Both the position numbers and the translations under genes were made by a program. The notes under the pieces were generated by a model. It had not been told where the DNA came from, ran no database searches, and saw nothing but the letters and a program-made list of their open reading frames with translations. Below are positions 43,123 through 52,342 of a stretch of DNA of 64,000 bases, in pieces (the stretch's first letter is position 1; each line of letters opens with the position of its first letter). The stretch is from Chryseobacterium viscerum (GTDB lineage: Bacteria > Bacteroidota > Bacteroidia > Flavobacteriales > Weeksellaceae): assembly GCF_025949665.1 (NCBI RefSeq), contig NZ_JAPDFT010000002.1, positions 248,001 through 312,000 of the forward strand, in the 5' to 3' direction.

Positions 43123-44115
43123 TTATATTTTAATCAAAAAGCCATTGATATTGATCTCAGAGGATATATTCAGTTTCTTCCGGATCCTGTATTTTTTACT
43201 TTCTACAGCACGAATACTGTTATTGGTACACTGTGCAATCCTCTTGGTATCAAAATCAAGCTTCATCAAAGCACAGAAATAGAGTTCAGAATGAATGAGA
43301 TTAGGATTTATTTTTAAAATATCAGGAATAAAATGAGGGAAAAATATCTGAAATTTTTCAAAAAACATAGGTGAATTACTTTCTGCTAAACTTAAAATCT
43401 CGTGGATGTTCTCTTCTGAAAGGTGATTAATCAGCATTTGCTGTTTCATCAGTTCTGTATTCGTTTTCACCAAATCTTTGATGGTAGAGTCTTTCTCTTT
43501 TTTATCGGAAATCAAACCATGAATCAGTACGTCTTTCTGAGTGATAAAAACTATATCCATCAGGAAAGAGGCAACGGAAAATAAAATATTCAGCAATTTT
43601 ATTGTTTTAAAATCCTCTTTTTCTATAAATCTGCTTTTAGGCAGGAAATCAAAATCAAAGTAAAGACATGCAATAAAGTTAATACTGATTATGAAAGCAA
43701 TGAAGAAGATCGCAAAAGCATCTTTCTTATAGTTCAGAAAGAAGGGGACAGCAAATAAAAGGCAAAAATAGAAATACTCTACTCCCGCATTTTTGTAAGT
43801 ATAAATATTAAAAAAGCTTACTATAAAAGTCAGCAGTACAAATATAAAGATGACAGCCCTTTTCAACACATTTCTGAACCGCTTTGTCTTCCCTTTTATT
43901 GACATTAAAAACAACCAGAAAAAGGTAATAACGGTAAGAAATATTGAGATCAACATATCTCCGAAAAAAGTAATAATAAAAATGGAATAAAACAGAAATA
44001 TGAAAAACAATAAAAGCAGATACCGGTTAATAAGATGGAGATAACTACTTTCAAAATCATCATCCATATTCTCTGTTTCATCATTAATCACCTTAAAGAA
44101 AAACTTATAAATCAT
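43123..44115 (-). CDS. Membrane-bound regulator with C-terminal LuxR-type HTH
   Basis: A 330-aa protein. The N-terminal ~200 residues hold about six or seven membrane helices, then comes a short coiled-coil-like linker (SDKKEKDSTIKDLVKTNTEL), then a C-terminal HTH (HSELYFCALMKLDFDTKRIAQCTNNSIRAVESKKYRIRKKLNI) of the GerE/LuxR kind. It should sense something at the inner membrane and act on DNA directly or after release. The small HTH pair lies downstream and a palindromic element lies about 320 bp upstream. Confidence 0.82.
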   Translation of the reverse strand: MIYKFFFKVINDETENMDDDFESSYLHLINRYLLLLFFIFLFYSIFIITFFGDMLISIFLTVITFFWLFLMSIKGKTKRFRNVLKRAVIFIFVLLTFIVSFFNIYTYKNAGVEYFYFCLLFAVPFFLNYKKDAFAIFFIAFIISINFIACLYFDFDFLPKSRFIEKEDFKTIKLLNILFSVASFLMDIVFITQKDVLIHGLISDKKEKDSTIKDLVKTNTELMKQQMLINHLSEENIHEILSLAESNSPMFFEKFQIFFPHFIPDILKINPNLIHSELYFCALMKLDFDTKRIAQCTNNSIRAVESKKYRIRKKLNISSEININGFLIKI

Positions 44116-44431
44116 TTTGTTGTTTTTTTATGTTTTCACAAGCTCAGGTTGGCATCTGTACTACTGATAGCATAAATTCTCCAATATTAATAGCTTTTAA
44201 ATAAAAACTTACAAAACAAAATATAGGCCTGTAATTTTTAGCGGTAAAAGAATATGATTTGTGTTTTCCAGTTACAATTTACTAAAAATCCAACATTAAA
44301 ATTATCTAATAAAAAAGCATTTTTATAAAAATTAATGTCTATTTGTTCTCCCTCATTTAAAAATATAACTAGCCTGTGCTTTTTAAACAAGCAAAATTAT
44401 CAATACAAATAAAAAAGTATTCTTTCCCTGA

Positions 44432-44463
44432 TACGCAATATTACTCACGCGTAGTTAAACTCA
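44432..44463. promoter_or_regulatory. Palindromic element copy 2 (upstream of the LuxR-type regulator)
   Basis: Half-sites TACGC (44432-44436) and GCGTA (44449-44453) have the same 12-bp spacing and the same GTwAAACTCA continuation as copy 1. The two blocks lie 2.3 kb apart and differ at only two positions. Confidence 0.55.
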
Positions 44464-44492
44464 AATCAGCAGATAGCCTTTCTCATTCATCT

Positions 44493-44524
44493 AATAAAAA
44501 AGAGGGCCATAAAGGCCCTCTTTT
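44493..44524 (-). terminator. Terminator of the psd operon
   Basis: AAAAGAGGGCC/GGCCCTCTTTT stem with loop ATAAA; on the minus strand it is followed by a T run. Confidence 0.88.
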
Positions 44525-44546
44525 CAGTTTATATACTATAAGAATA

Positions 44547-45203
44547 TTAATTTTCTTTCAGTTTAGCGATAACATCCAAACCTCCTTTTGTAATATCTCC
44601 GATCTTGCAGATAATCTCAGTATCCAAAGGTAGGAATACATCCATTCTGGAACCGAATTTAATAAATCCGAACTCATGCCCGGCTTTTGCTTTATCGCCT
44701 TCATTACAGTAGAAAACAATCCTTCTGGCCACATATCCGGCAATTTGTCTGAAGACAACTTTATGATTGGTCATAGTTTGTACTGCTACAGTAGTTCTTT
44801 CATTCTCTGTAGAAGATTTTTCATGCCATGCTACCAGATATTTTCCCGGGTGGTATTTTTTGTAAATCACTTCCCCTGAAACAGGATATCTACAAATGTG
44901 AACATTCAGCGGAGACATAAAAATAGAAACCTGAATGGCTTTTCCTTTTATAAATTCATCTTCATCCACTTCTTTGATCATTACCACTTTTCCGTCCACC
45001 GGGGCTATCACGTTTTCTTTGTGATCAAGGATATTACGATCCGGAACTCTGAAAAACCAGAAAACTAAACTGTAAATAACCAACAAAGGTATAATGATCA
45101 ACAGGGACCATATTTTAAGGAAATAAATTGCTAAAGCGCCCAGGATGATAAAAAGTATGGTCGCAGCGGTAATCGTTCCTTTTGATTCTCTATGTAATTT
45201 CAT
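44547..45203 (-). CDS. psd: Phosphatidylserine decarboxylase-family proenzyme
   Basis: A 218-aa membrane-associated enzyme that decarboxylates phosphatidylserine to phosphatidylethanolamine. N-terminal hydrophobic helices are followed by APVDGKVV, FMSPLNVHICRYPVSG and the self-cleavage motif FGSRMDVFLP, whose Ser would become the pyruvoyl group. It belongs to the short (archaeal-type) branch, without the longer N-terminus of E. coli Psd. It is the last gene of the ftsH-LUD-cdsA-psd run and starts 4 bp after cdsA; the two act in the same phospholipid pathway. Confidence 0.93.
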   Translation of the reverse strand: MKLHRESKGTITAATILFIILGALAIYFLKIWSLLIIIPLLVIYSLVFWFFRVPDRNILDHKENVIAPVDGKVVMIKEVDEDEFIKGKAIQVSIFMSPLNVHICRYPVSGEVIYKKYHPGKYLVAWHEKSSTENERTTVAVQTMTNHKVVFRQIAGYVARRIVFYCNEGDKAKAGHEFGFIKFGSRMDVFLPLDTEIICKIGDITKGGLDVIAKLKEN

Positions 45204-45207
45204 GAGA

Positions 45208-46080
45208 CTAAATAAATTTTTCTAAAATAAAGTACAAATATACGACAGGAACGCAGATAATAAAACTATCCAGCCTGTCTAAAACTCCTCCATGCCCCGG
45301 AATGATGTTTCCACTGTCTTTCACACCGAAATTTCTTTTCAACTGGCTTTCTACCAGATCTCCAAGCGGGGCAAAGGCAGCAACCAAAAATCCTACAACC
45401 ATCCAGTTCCCTCTCAGCTCAGGCTGATAATGTTCAATAAAGTAGGATAAAACCAATGTTAACACTACACCACCCGCATATCCTTCCCATGTCTTTTTAG
45501 GAGAAATTTTAGGTGCCATTTTATGTTTACCGAAGAACTTTCCCACCAGATAGGCAAAAGTATCACTACTCCAGATCAGGATAAACAGGAACAGAACCTC
45601 TAAAGAGAAACTGTCATTATAACTGGAGAACTTAGGTAGCCCTAATGCAAAACTGAATGGGAGCGCTGCATAAATAACAGTAAAAATAAGTTTCCCGCTG
45701 TCAAAGTATAATTCGCTGGGATATTTGAATAAAGTAACCACAGCAATCCCAATCAGCGCCAGCGCCAGTATTTCACTGAGCCTGAAATCAAAAAAGAAAT
45801 CGTGGTTGAAATATCTTTTGGAAAAAATATAGAATATGAAAATGACTAATGGATATACCACCCATTTTTCATAACCATTACCAAACTTCATGATTTTAAC
45901 ACACTCCCATGTTCCCACAATCAGTAATAGACTCATTAAGCCATAAAAAAGATACTGTTGTTTGATAAGGCCAGGGGCGATGCTGTTCAACAGTTGTGCT
46001 CCCAGCGGAGTCGAACAAAGTATAATGACGGCTACATAGACTATACCTGATGCGGTTCTTTGAATGAGATTTTTATCCAA
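45208..46080 (-). CDS. cdsA: Phosphatidate cytidylyltransferase
   Basis: A 290-aa polytopic inner-membrane enzyme making CDP-diacylglycerol from phosphatidate and CTP. The signature SPKKTWEGYAGG lies in the middle, and the C-terminal APLGDLVESQLKRNFGVKDS followed by IPGHGGVLDRLDS is diagnostic. It sits in an operon with psd, which uses a product derived from CDP-DAG. Confidence 0.95.
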   Translation of the reverse strand: MDKNLIQRTASGIVYVAVIILCSTPLGAQLLNSIAPGLIKQQYLFYGLMSLLLIVGTWECVKIMKFGNGYEKWVVYPLVIFIFYIFSKRYFNHDFFFDFRLSEILALALIGIAVVTLFKYPSELYFDSGKLIFTVIYAALPFSFALGLPKFSSYNDSFSLEVLFLFILIWSSDTFAYLVGKFFGKHKMAPKISPKKTWEGYAGGVVLTLVLSYFIEHYQPELRGNWMVVGFLVAAFAPLGDLVESQLKRNFGVKDSGNIIPGHGGVLDRLDSFIICVPVVYLYFILEKFI

Positions 46081-46104
46081 AATTTAAAATTTAGAAGTGA
46101 TTGC

Positions 46105-46686
46105 TTAATCTTCAAGCAGCAATAAAAACAGTTTTGTATTGGAATTGGAAGAACTGTCCATTTTAGACTGACTTCCGCTGATGGAAGTAAGGTTCTTGAT
46201 ATTTCCGTTCCTTTTTATTTTCCCCATTGCATCATTCAGGTTGTTTACAATCTGAGAAACATTGGCAATGATGATAATTCTATCGGGAAGTCTTGAAGAA
46301 TGATAATGAAGAATATTATTATGCGAAAGCATGATCCTGCCATCATAGGCAATCAGGTATTCACATGTGATAAATGCAGCATCGTTAGACGGCTGCAGAT
46401 CTGAAGTATACGTAGTCTTCACAACATTCAAAAAGTTCTGAAGTTCTTTATCCCAACAGAAAAGGTTGTGAATACCTTCTATTTTGATAATTTGATTTAA
46501 AGTTTGTAGAGCCTCCGCTTCATCTGCACAATAATTAAAAAATCCCCCCGAATGCGTAAATAATTGCGCAAACTTATAGTCAAGATCCGCATTTTTCAGC
46601 GAATCCCCAAGCTTCTCCAGGCTCTGTTTGTCCTCTTCTTCAGGCTGGTTGGTAAGTTTGCTTACAATCCTCTTGAATAAATTCAA
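46105..46686 (-). CDS. LUD domain protein (LutC/YkgG-like)
   Basis: A 193-aa protein with a LUD-type core (FAQLFTHSGGFFNYCADEAEALQTL, DAAFITCEYLIAYDGRIMLSHNN, PDRIIIIANVSQIV). In LutABC operons the LUD protein supports lactate oxidation, but no lutA or lutB is here. It lies between ftsH and cdsA, an arrangement I associate with Flavobacteriia, so its role may differ from lactate use. The C-terminal ~35 residues are Ser/Asn-rich. Function uncertain. Confidence 0.75.
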   Translation of the reverse strand: MNLFKRIVSKLTNQPEEEDKQSLEKLGDSLKNADLDYKFAQLFTHSGGFFNYCADEAEALQTLNQIIKIEGIHNLFCWDKELQNFLNVVKTTYTSDLQPSNDAAFITCEYLIAYDGRIMLSHNNILHYHSSRLPDRIIIIANVSQIVNNLNDAMGKIKRNGNIKNLTSISGSQSKMDSSSNSNTKLFLLLLED

Positions 46687-46764
46687 CTTAATCTATTTTT
46701 AGTCAACTTTATACAAAAATAGAAAATAAATTACAATAGAGTTCAAAATATCTCTTTAAATATG

Positions 46765-46799
46765 AAAAAACCTGACAATTTTGAAGCTGTCAGGTTTTT
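46765..46799 (-). terminator. Terminator after ftsH
   Basis: CCTGACA/TGTCAGG stem flanked by A and T tracts. On the minus strand it follows the ftsH stop by about 25 bp and separates ftsH from the LUD gene. Confidence 0.85.
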
Positions 46800-46822
46800 G
46801 TAAGGTATATTTTTTAAGAGTC

Positions 46823-48844
46823 TTAAAGCTGTGTCGGGCTTTCTGGAGCCTGTATTTCGCTTTCTTCTTCTTTTTCTTTAATCTGAGGTGTTTCCACTAC
46901 TATCGGCTGATCTTTTTCAGGAATAGTGTTGGTAACAGGCTTCTCTGTCAATTCCGGATCCCATGCTCTTTTTCCGAATATTTCTTCTAAGTCTTCACGG
47001 AAGATCACTTCTTTTTCTAACAATTTATTTGCCAGAGCATCCAGTTTATCTTTATTTTCTTCAAGAATCCTTACCGCTCTTTCATATTGATTTTCGATAA
47101 TCAATTTGATCTCTGCATCAATTTTAGTAGCGGTTTCTTCAGAATAAGGTTTTCCGAAAGAATATTCAGACTGTCCTGAACTGTCGTAGTAAGAGATGTT
47201 ACCGATATTCGGGCTTAATCCATAGATTGTTACCATTGCCTGAGCTCTCTTCGTCACTGTTTCAAGGTCAGAAAGTGCTCCTGTAGAGATATTGTTGAAG
47301 ATTACCTGCTCTGCGGCTCTACCTCCCAATGTTGCACACATTTCGTCCAGCATTTGCTCAGTAGTCGTAAGCTGTCTTTCTTCCGGAAGATACCATGCTG
47401 CTCCTAAAGAACGACCTCTTGGAACAATCGTTACTTTTAAAAGTGGTGATGCATGTTCTACCAACCAGGAGATTGTAGCGTGGCCTGCTTCATGGTAAGC
47501 AACTCTTCTCTTTTCAGATGGCTTGATTGCCATATTCTTCTTCTCAAGTCCACCGATAATTCTGTCTACCGCATCCAGGAAGTCCTGTTTAGTAACAGAA
47601 GTATGGTTATATCTCGCTGCGATCAATGCTGCTTCATTACAAACATTAGCAATATCCGCCCCACTGAATCCAGGAGTTTGTTTTGCTAAGAAATCCCTGT
47701 CTACATTATCATCAAGCTTGATTTTTTTCAAGTGAACATCAAAGATCTGTCTTCTTTCATGAAGTTCCGGAAGATCTACATAGATAGAACGGTCAAAACG
47801 ACCTGCTCTCATTAATGCTTTATCCAGAATATCTGCTCTGTTGGTAGCTGCCATTACAATGACATTAACATCTGTTCCGAAACCGTCCATTTCGGTAAGA
47901 AGCTGGTTCAATGTATTCTCTCTTTCGTCGTTTCCGCCTGAGAAATTATTTTTTCCTCTTGCACGTCCGATAGCATCAATCTCATCAATAAAGATGATTG
48001 CTGGAGATTTTGCTTTAGCCTGGGCAAAAAGGTCTCTTACTCTGGAAGCTCCTACCCCAACAAACATTTCAACGAAATCTGAACCAGAAAGTGAGAAGAA
48101 CGGAACTTTAGCTTCACCTGCAACAGCTTTTGCCAATAATGTTTTACCGGTTCCCGGAGGGCCCACTAAAAGAACTCCTTTAGGAATTTTACCTCCCAAT
48201 TTTGTATATTTTTCAGAGTTTTTCAAGAAATCCACAACTTCCTGAACTTCTTCTTTAGCACCTTCCAATCCTGCAACATCTTTGAATGTTACCTGAATTC
48301 TTTCTTTTTCGTCGAAAAGCTTCGCTTTAGATTTACCGATAGAGAAGATTTGTCCGCCAGGACCTCCGCCTCCACCCATCTTTCTGAAAAGAAGGAAGTA
48401 GAATAATCCCAGAATGGAAATCCAAACCAGCGCAGGAACTAAGATGTCCATCAATGCACTCTTACCGGTTCCGTAATCTTTAGTTGTTTTAATAACCGGA
48501 TTACTGGCTTTCACCTGCTCAAATTTTTGAAGGAAAAGTTGAAGGTCTCCATATTTCACAGAAAAATCTGCTTTAGGAGCCATTTCGAAGGCAGAAAGGG
48601 GGTTGTTTTCTTTTCCGGCTTTGGAAACCATTGCTGATTTCGCTTCTTTTGTTAGGAAAACATCAGCTTTCTCTATGTCTTTGTATATAATTATATTCTG
48701 GACTTTCCCCGCCTGCATTTCTCTAAAGAAACCATCTTCATCAATAGATTTTGCGCTATCACCTCCAAGGAAATTGGAGCCAAAGAAGAGCAAAAGAGCT
48801 ATGATTGCAATTGGAAAGAACCAGTTGAATCCTTTATTATTCAT
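46823..48844 (-). CDS. ftsH: ATP-dependent zinc metalloprotease FtsH
   Basis: A 673-aa membrane-anchored hexameric AAA+ protease degrading membrane and regulatory proteins. The first helix is near residues 8-24, the second near 132-150 after a ~110-aa periplasmic domain. The AAA module has Walker A GPPGTGKT near 225-232 and Walker [12 protein letters not shown]. The peptidase zinc site is HEAGH near 450. The C-terminal tail is Glu/Pro/Thr-rich and probably disordered. It starts 22 bp after rsfS. Confidence 0.97.
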   Translation of the reverse strand: MNNKGFNWFFPIAIIALLLFFGSNFLGGDSAKSIDEDGFFREMQAGKVQNIIIYKDIEKADVFLTKEAKSAMVSKAGKENNPLSAFEMAPKADFSVKYGDLQLFLQKFEQVKASNPVIKTTKDYGTGKSALMDILVPALVWISILGLFYFLLFRKMGGGGGPGGQIFSIGKSKAKLFDEKERIQVTFKDVAGLEGAKEEVQEVVDFLKNSEKYTKLGGKIPKGVLLVGPPGTGKTLLAKAVAGEAKVPFFSLSGSDFVEMFVGVGASRVRDLFAQAKAKSPAIIFIDEIDAIGRARGKNNFSGGNDERENTLNQLLTEMDGFGTDVNVIVMAATNRADILDKALMRAGRFDRSIYVDLPELHERRQIFDVHLKKIKLDDNVDRDFLAKQTPGFSGADIANVCNEAALIAARYNHTSVTKQDFLDAVDRIIGGLEKKNMAIKPSEKRRVAYHEAGHATISWLVEHASPLLKVTIVPRGRSLGAAWYLPEERQLTTTEQMLDEMCATLGGRAAEQVIFNNISTGALSDLETVTKRAQAMVTIYGLSPNIGNISYYDSSGQSEYSFGKPYSEETATKIDAEIKLIIENQYERAVRILEENKDKLDALANKLLEKEVIFREDLEEIFGKRAWDPELTEKPVTNTIPEKDQPIVVETPQIKEKEEESEIQAPESPTQL

Positions 48845-48865
48845 TTAGACTTTTTAAAATTTTTA

Positions 48866-49231
48866 TTATTCATTTTCAATTTTGGTAATGACTGCGTCAC
48901 CCCAAAGCTCTTCTATATCATAGTACTCACGTACCTGTTTCTGAAATATATGAACCACCACTGAAACGTAATCTACCAATACCCACATTGCATTTTCAGT
49001 ACCTTCTACGTGCCAAGGTCTGTCCTGCAGTTCGTTTCTTACTTTTTTCTCAACACTTCCTGCCAATGCAGCCACCTGTGTATTTGAGTTTCCACTACAT
49101 ATCACGAACGTTTCTGCTACGGAGTTTTCGATGTTTGAAAGATCGAAGATCATAATGTCTTCTCCTTTTACATCCTGGATAGCTTCAACGATTTTATCTA
49201 TTAACGCTTGTTTTTCTGCTGTTTTATTCAT
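48866..49231 (-). CDS. rsfS: Ribosome silencing factor RsfS
   Basis: A 121-aa protein that binds L14 of the 50S subunit and blocks subunit joining under poor nutrition. Family features: VCSGNSNTQVAALA, RPWHVEG, WVLVDYVSVVVHIF and YDIEELWGDA. It is first in the rsfS-ftsH unit and divergent from birA. Confidence 0.94.
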   Translation of the reverse strand: MNKTAEKQALIDKIVEAIQDVKGEDIMIFDLSNIENSVAETFVICSGNSNTQVAALAGSVEKKVRNELQDRPWHVEGTENAMWVLVDYVSVVVHIFQKQVREYYDIEELWGDAVITKIENE

Positions 49232-49251
49232 TAAAAAAATACTATAATCTG

Positions 49252-49259
49252 CAAATTTA
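49252..49259 (-). promoter_or_regulatory. -7 element of rsfS-ftsH
   Basis: TAAATTTG on the minus strand, 20 bp before the rsfS ATG. Confidence 0.5.
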
Positions 49260-49318
49260 TTGTTTTTTCTTTACTTTAACCTTACTTTTACCCTCTTAAT
49301 GTCTTAAAGTTTTCTTAA

Positions 49319-50032
49319 ATGAGCCAACTCTTCTACCTGAAAGAATGTTCTTCTACTAATGACGAAATATCAAAGTTTTTACTTTACGAAAATTCAGATT
49401 TTATTGGACTGCATACTTTTAATCAAACTAAAGGCCGTGGTCAGTATGGAAATGTCTGGACTCAAACTGCTGGAAAAAACCTGGCTTATACGCTGGCAGT
49501 GAACACTCAGAACATCTTGTGCTCCGATTTTATATTCAATTATTATACCGCAATGGTTATCCGGGATTTCCTTGCCAATTTGTCTGAATCAGAGGTAAAA
49601 ATCAAATGGCCGAATGATATTATCCTTAAAGGTAAAAAAATCGTTGGAATTTTAATAGAAAAGAAAAAAATTAATCAAAATAATTATTTCATCATAGGAG
49701 CAGGGATCAATATTCTTCAGGACAAATTTGATGAAATATCCAATGCAGGATCACTCCTGACGCAGACAGGCAGTCAATTCGGCCTGGAAGAAGTTTCATT
49801 AAACCTCCATGAATATTTGTCTGAGAAACTGAAAAACATTCCTTCTGATCAGGAAATTCTGGATGGATTCAATGCTAATCTTTTCAGAAAAGATATGATC
49901 TCTGTCTTTGAGATTGAAAAAGAGCGACAAAATGGCATCATCCGAAATGCAGACGAAAAGGGTGAACTCTGGATTGAACTGGAAGACGGAATGCGTTCCT
50001 TTTATCACAAGGAAGTAAAATTACTTTACTGA
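49319..50032 (+). CDS. birA: Biotin--[acetyl-CoA carboxylase] ligase
   Basis: A 237-aa cytosolic enzyme that activates biotin as biotinyl-AMP and attaches it to a carboxyl-carrier lysine. The catalytic core motifs are GRGQYGNVWTQTAGKNLAYTL and KWPNDIILKGKKIVGILIE. There is no N-terminal DNA-binding domain, so it is a monofunctional ligase rather than a repressor. The 3' end overlaps the convergent lptF/G-type gene by 7 bp. Confidence 0.94.
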   Translation: MSQLFYLKECSSTNDEISKFLLYENSDFIGLHTFNQTKGRGQYGNVWTQTAGKNLAYTLAVNTQNILCSDFIFNYYTAMVIRDFLANLSESEVKIKWPNDIILKGKKIVGILIEKKKINQNNYFIIGAGINILQDKFDEISNAGSLLTQTGSQFGLEEVSLNLHEYLSEKLKNIPSDQEILDGFNANLFRKDMISVFEIEKERQNGIIRNADEKGELWIELEDGMRSFYHKEVKLLY

Positions 50033-51138
50033 TTAGCTCTTTTGATATACAGATAAAGGGTAAGCGGCAAAAACACCATATTAGGCAGCCACATTGCCAC
50101 AGCGGGAGACAAACTTTTATTTTCTGACACTACTTTCAAGGCTTCAAATGAAAACACGAAAATAAAAGCCAACGAAATTCCTATTGCAAGGTTAATCCCT
50201 AATCCTCCTCTCTTCTTTTGTGATGACAGTGAAAGTGCCAGGAAAGTCAGAATAATGATAGAAACAGGCATTGATGTTCTTTGATGAAGTTCATTCAGAT
50301 AAGAGTTCAGGTTACTGTTTCCTCTTGCTTTTTCTCTTTCGATAAATTTTAAAAGTTCCGGAGTGGTTTTATTTTGCCCCAAAAGCTCGTTAGGGAAAAG
50401 CTCTTCCGGTGAGTGCCCGTAGTTTTTCCTTAATTCTATCCCGTTTCCGAGTTTTTCGGTATTGTCTTTATTGATTGTTTTTTCCAGATAATTATTTAAA
50501 ACAAACTGCTTTTTGGTTTTATCCCAGTACACTTCGCTTGCTTTCAGCTCATAGGTCATTTTTCTGTCTTTATCATATTTCTGATAGACAAAGCTTGATC
50601 CTCTTTTTTCTCTTTTATTCCAGGAATCCACAAAAATATATTCTGTTTTGCTCAGCTGTGAAGAGGCCGGAGCTGTTCCTAAAATCTTTTCTTTATTGGC
50701 TGCATTATAGGTATACGCTTCCAGTTCATTTTTCTTGATATTGGCCCATGGGAGAACCATATGATAAACCACAAGGGCAATCAGTCCAATAAAAATGGAG
50801 GTTACCAGATAAGGTTTGGAAAATCTGTAAAAGCTGGCTCCACTACTGATAATAGCAACAATTTCAGTATTATTTGCCATTCTGGAGGTAAAATAAATTA
50901 CCGAAATAAACACCAGAATAGAAAGGAAAGTCACTACAAGATTGATAATCCAGAAGGGATAAAAATGGATAAGAAAATAGGTTAGATCCAGTTTAGGATC
51001 AATAGCCTTTGCATTTTCTATTCTTGGAATCTTCTGCTGAACATCAATTACCAATACGACTATAGACAACAACACCAACATGAAACTGAAAGTTCCAAGG
51101 TATTTTTTAATGATATATCTGTCTACAATTTTAAGCAT
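50026..51138 (-). CDS. LptF/LptG family LPS export permease
   Basis: A 370-aa inner-membrane protein of the YjgP/YjgQ family. The N-terminal helices (MLKIVDRYIIKKYLGTFSFMLVLLSIVVLVID) and SRMANNTEIVAIISSGASFYRF are conserved, a periplasmic beta-jellyroll occupies about 120-260, and there are three C-terminal helices. It forms the membrane part of the LPS extraction machine with LptB. LptF and LptG cannot be separated by eye. It follows tgt by 6 bp. Confidence 0.9.
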   Translation of the reverse strand: MLKIVDRYIIKKYLGTFSFMLVLLSIVVLVIDVQQKIPRIENAKAIDPKLDLTYFLIHFYPFWIINLVVTFLSILVFISVIYFTSRMANNTEIVAIISSGASFYRFSKPYLVTSIFIGLIALVVYHMVLPWANIKKNELEAYTYNAANKEKILGTAPASSQLSKTEYIFVDSWNKREKRGSSFVYQKYDKDRKMTYELKASEVYWDKTKKQFVLNNYLEKTINKDNTEKLGNGIELRKNYGHSPEELFPNELLGQNKTTPELLKFIEREKARGNSNLNSYLNELHQRTSMPVSIIILTFLALSLSSQKKRGGLGINLAIGISLAFIFVFSFEALKVVSENKSLSPAVAMWLPNMVFLPLTLYLYIKRANQ

Positions 51139-51144
51139 ATTCTC

Positions 51145-52275
51145 TTATAGTCTTTGTCTAAGAACTGGCACCACAGAGTTTTTCCATTCGTAGAAATCTC
51201 CTGCCATAATATGTTCTCTGGCTACTTTTACTAAATCAAGATAGAAGGCAAGATTATGAATCGAAGCGATCTGTTTTGCCAGATATTCTTTAGATACAAA
51301 CAGGTGGCGAAGATACGCTTTTGAATATTCTCGATCTACAAAACTGGTCCCAAATTCATCTAAAGGCGAAAAATCGCGCTTCCATTTTTCATTTTTAAGG
51401 TTCATCACCCCCTGCCATGTGAAAAGCATTGCATTTCTTGCATTTCTTGTCGGCATTACACAGTCCATCATATCAATTCCCAGTCCGATGGACTCAAGGA
51501 TATTCCATGGAGTTCCTACTCCCATCAGATATCTTGGTTTTTCTTTTGGAAGGATGTCTGTTACTTCATCAGTGATTCTGTACATTTCCTCTTCAGGCTC
51601 TCCTACAGAAAGTCCCCCAATGGCATTTCCTTCGGCTCCTGCTTCAGAAATTACTTCTGCAGAAATTTTTCTAAGGTCTGAATAGGTAGATCCCTGAACA
51701 ATAGGGAAAAGTCTTTGTTTGTATCCATATAATTCAGGATTATCATTAGTCCATTCAATACATCTTTTCAGCCAACGGTGGGTAAGCTCCATAGATGATT
51801 TTGCCTGGTTATAATCGCAAGGATAAGGAGTACACTCATCAAAAGCCATAAAAATATCGGCTCCGATCTGTCTTTGAATCTCCATTGATCTTTCCGGGGA
51901 GAACATGTGGTAACTTCCGTCGATATGAGATTTAAATCTCGCACCTTCTTCAGTCATTTTTCTGTTACTTGCCAGTGAAAATACCTGAAAACCTCCTGAA
52001 TCAGTAAGGATAGGAAGGTCCCAGTTCATGAATTTATGTAAACCACCCGCATCCTGCATCGTCTCCATTCCCGGGCGAAGGTAAAGGTGGTAAGTATTTC
52101 CCAGAATAATCTGAGCTTTAATGTCTTCTTTTAATTCTCTCTGATGAACTGTTTTCACACTTGCTACAGTTCCCACAGGCATAAAAATAGGAGTTTGAAT
52201 CTTCCCGTGATCTGTGGTAATCTCCCCTGCTCTTGCTTTTCCTTCAGAGGTTTTTTCTATATTAAAAAATTTCAT
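51145..52275 (-). CDS. tgt: Queuine tRNA-ribosyltransferase lacking the zinc cysteines
   Basis: A 376-aa enzyme exchanging guanine-34 for preQ1 in tRNAs with GUN anticodons. Substrate and catalytic motifs are intact: TDSGGFQVFSLA, GGLSVGEPEEEM and GIDMMDCVMPTRNARNAMLF with the nucleophilic Asp. In the C-terminal region where E. coli Tgt has CxCxxC, this protein reads PLDEFGTSFVDREYSKAYLRHL, with no cysteine; the later IHNLAFY His is kept. So the structural zinc site seems lost or altered. It is cotranscribed with the LptF/G-type permease. Confidence 0.95.
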   Translation of the reverse strand: MKFFNIEKTSEGKARAGEITTDHGKIQTPIFMPVGTVASVKTVHQRELKEDIKAQIILGNTYHLYLRPGMETMQDAGGLHKFMNWDLPILTDSGGFQVFSLASNRKMTEEGARFKSHIDGSYHMFSPERSMEIQRQIGADIFMAFDECTPYPCDYNQAKSSMELTHRWLKRCIEWTNDNPELYGYKQRLFPIVQGSTYSDLRKISAEVISEAGAEGNAIGGLSVGEPEEEMYRITDEVTDILPKEKPRYLMGVGTPWNILESIGLGIDMMDCVMPTRNARNAMLFTWQGVMNLKNEKWKRDFSPLDEFGTSFVDREYSKAYLRHLFVSKEYLAKQIASIHNLAFYLDLVKVAREHIMAGDFYEWKNSVVPVLRQRL

Positions 52276-52342
52276 CTCTCTACTTTTTTAATTCACCTTG
52301 TTATCAGTGATTTCTTATAGGTTAGAAACTTTGGTAATGTTT

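Larger units (their letters stand above)
44116..44546. other. 431-bp intergenic region upstream of the LuxR-type gene
   Basis: A+T-rich DNA with no credible open reading frame. It contains palindromic element copy 2 (44432-44463) and the psd terminator (44493-44524). The long distance between the element and the regulator start would allow a long leader or an undetected small RNA, neither of which can be confirmed. Confidence 0.6.

Noticed and set aside
47841..48245. 134-codon plus-strand frame opposite ftsH
   Set aside because: Antisense to the AAA+ core of ftsH, low-complexity Ser/Pro/Leu translation, no promoter or start context.
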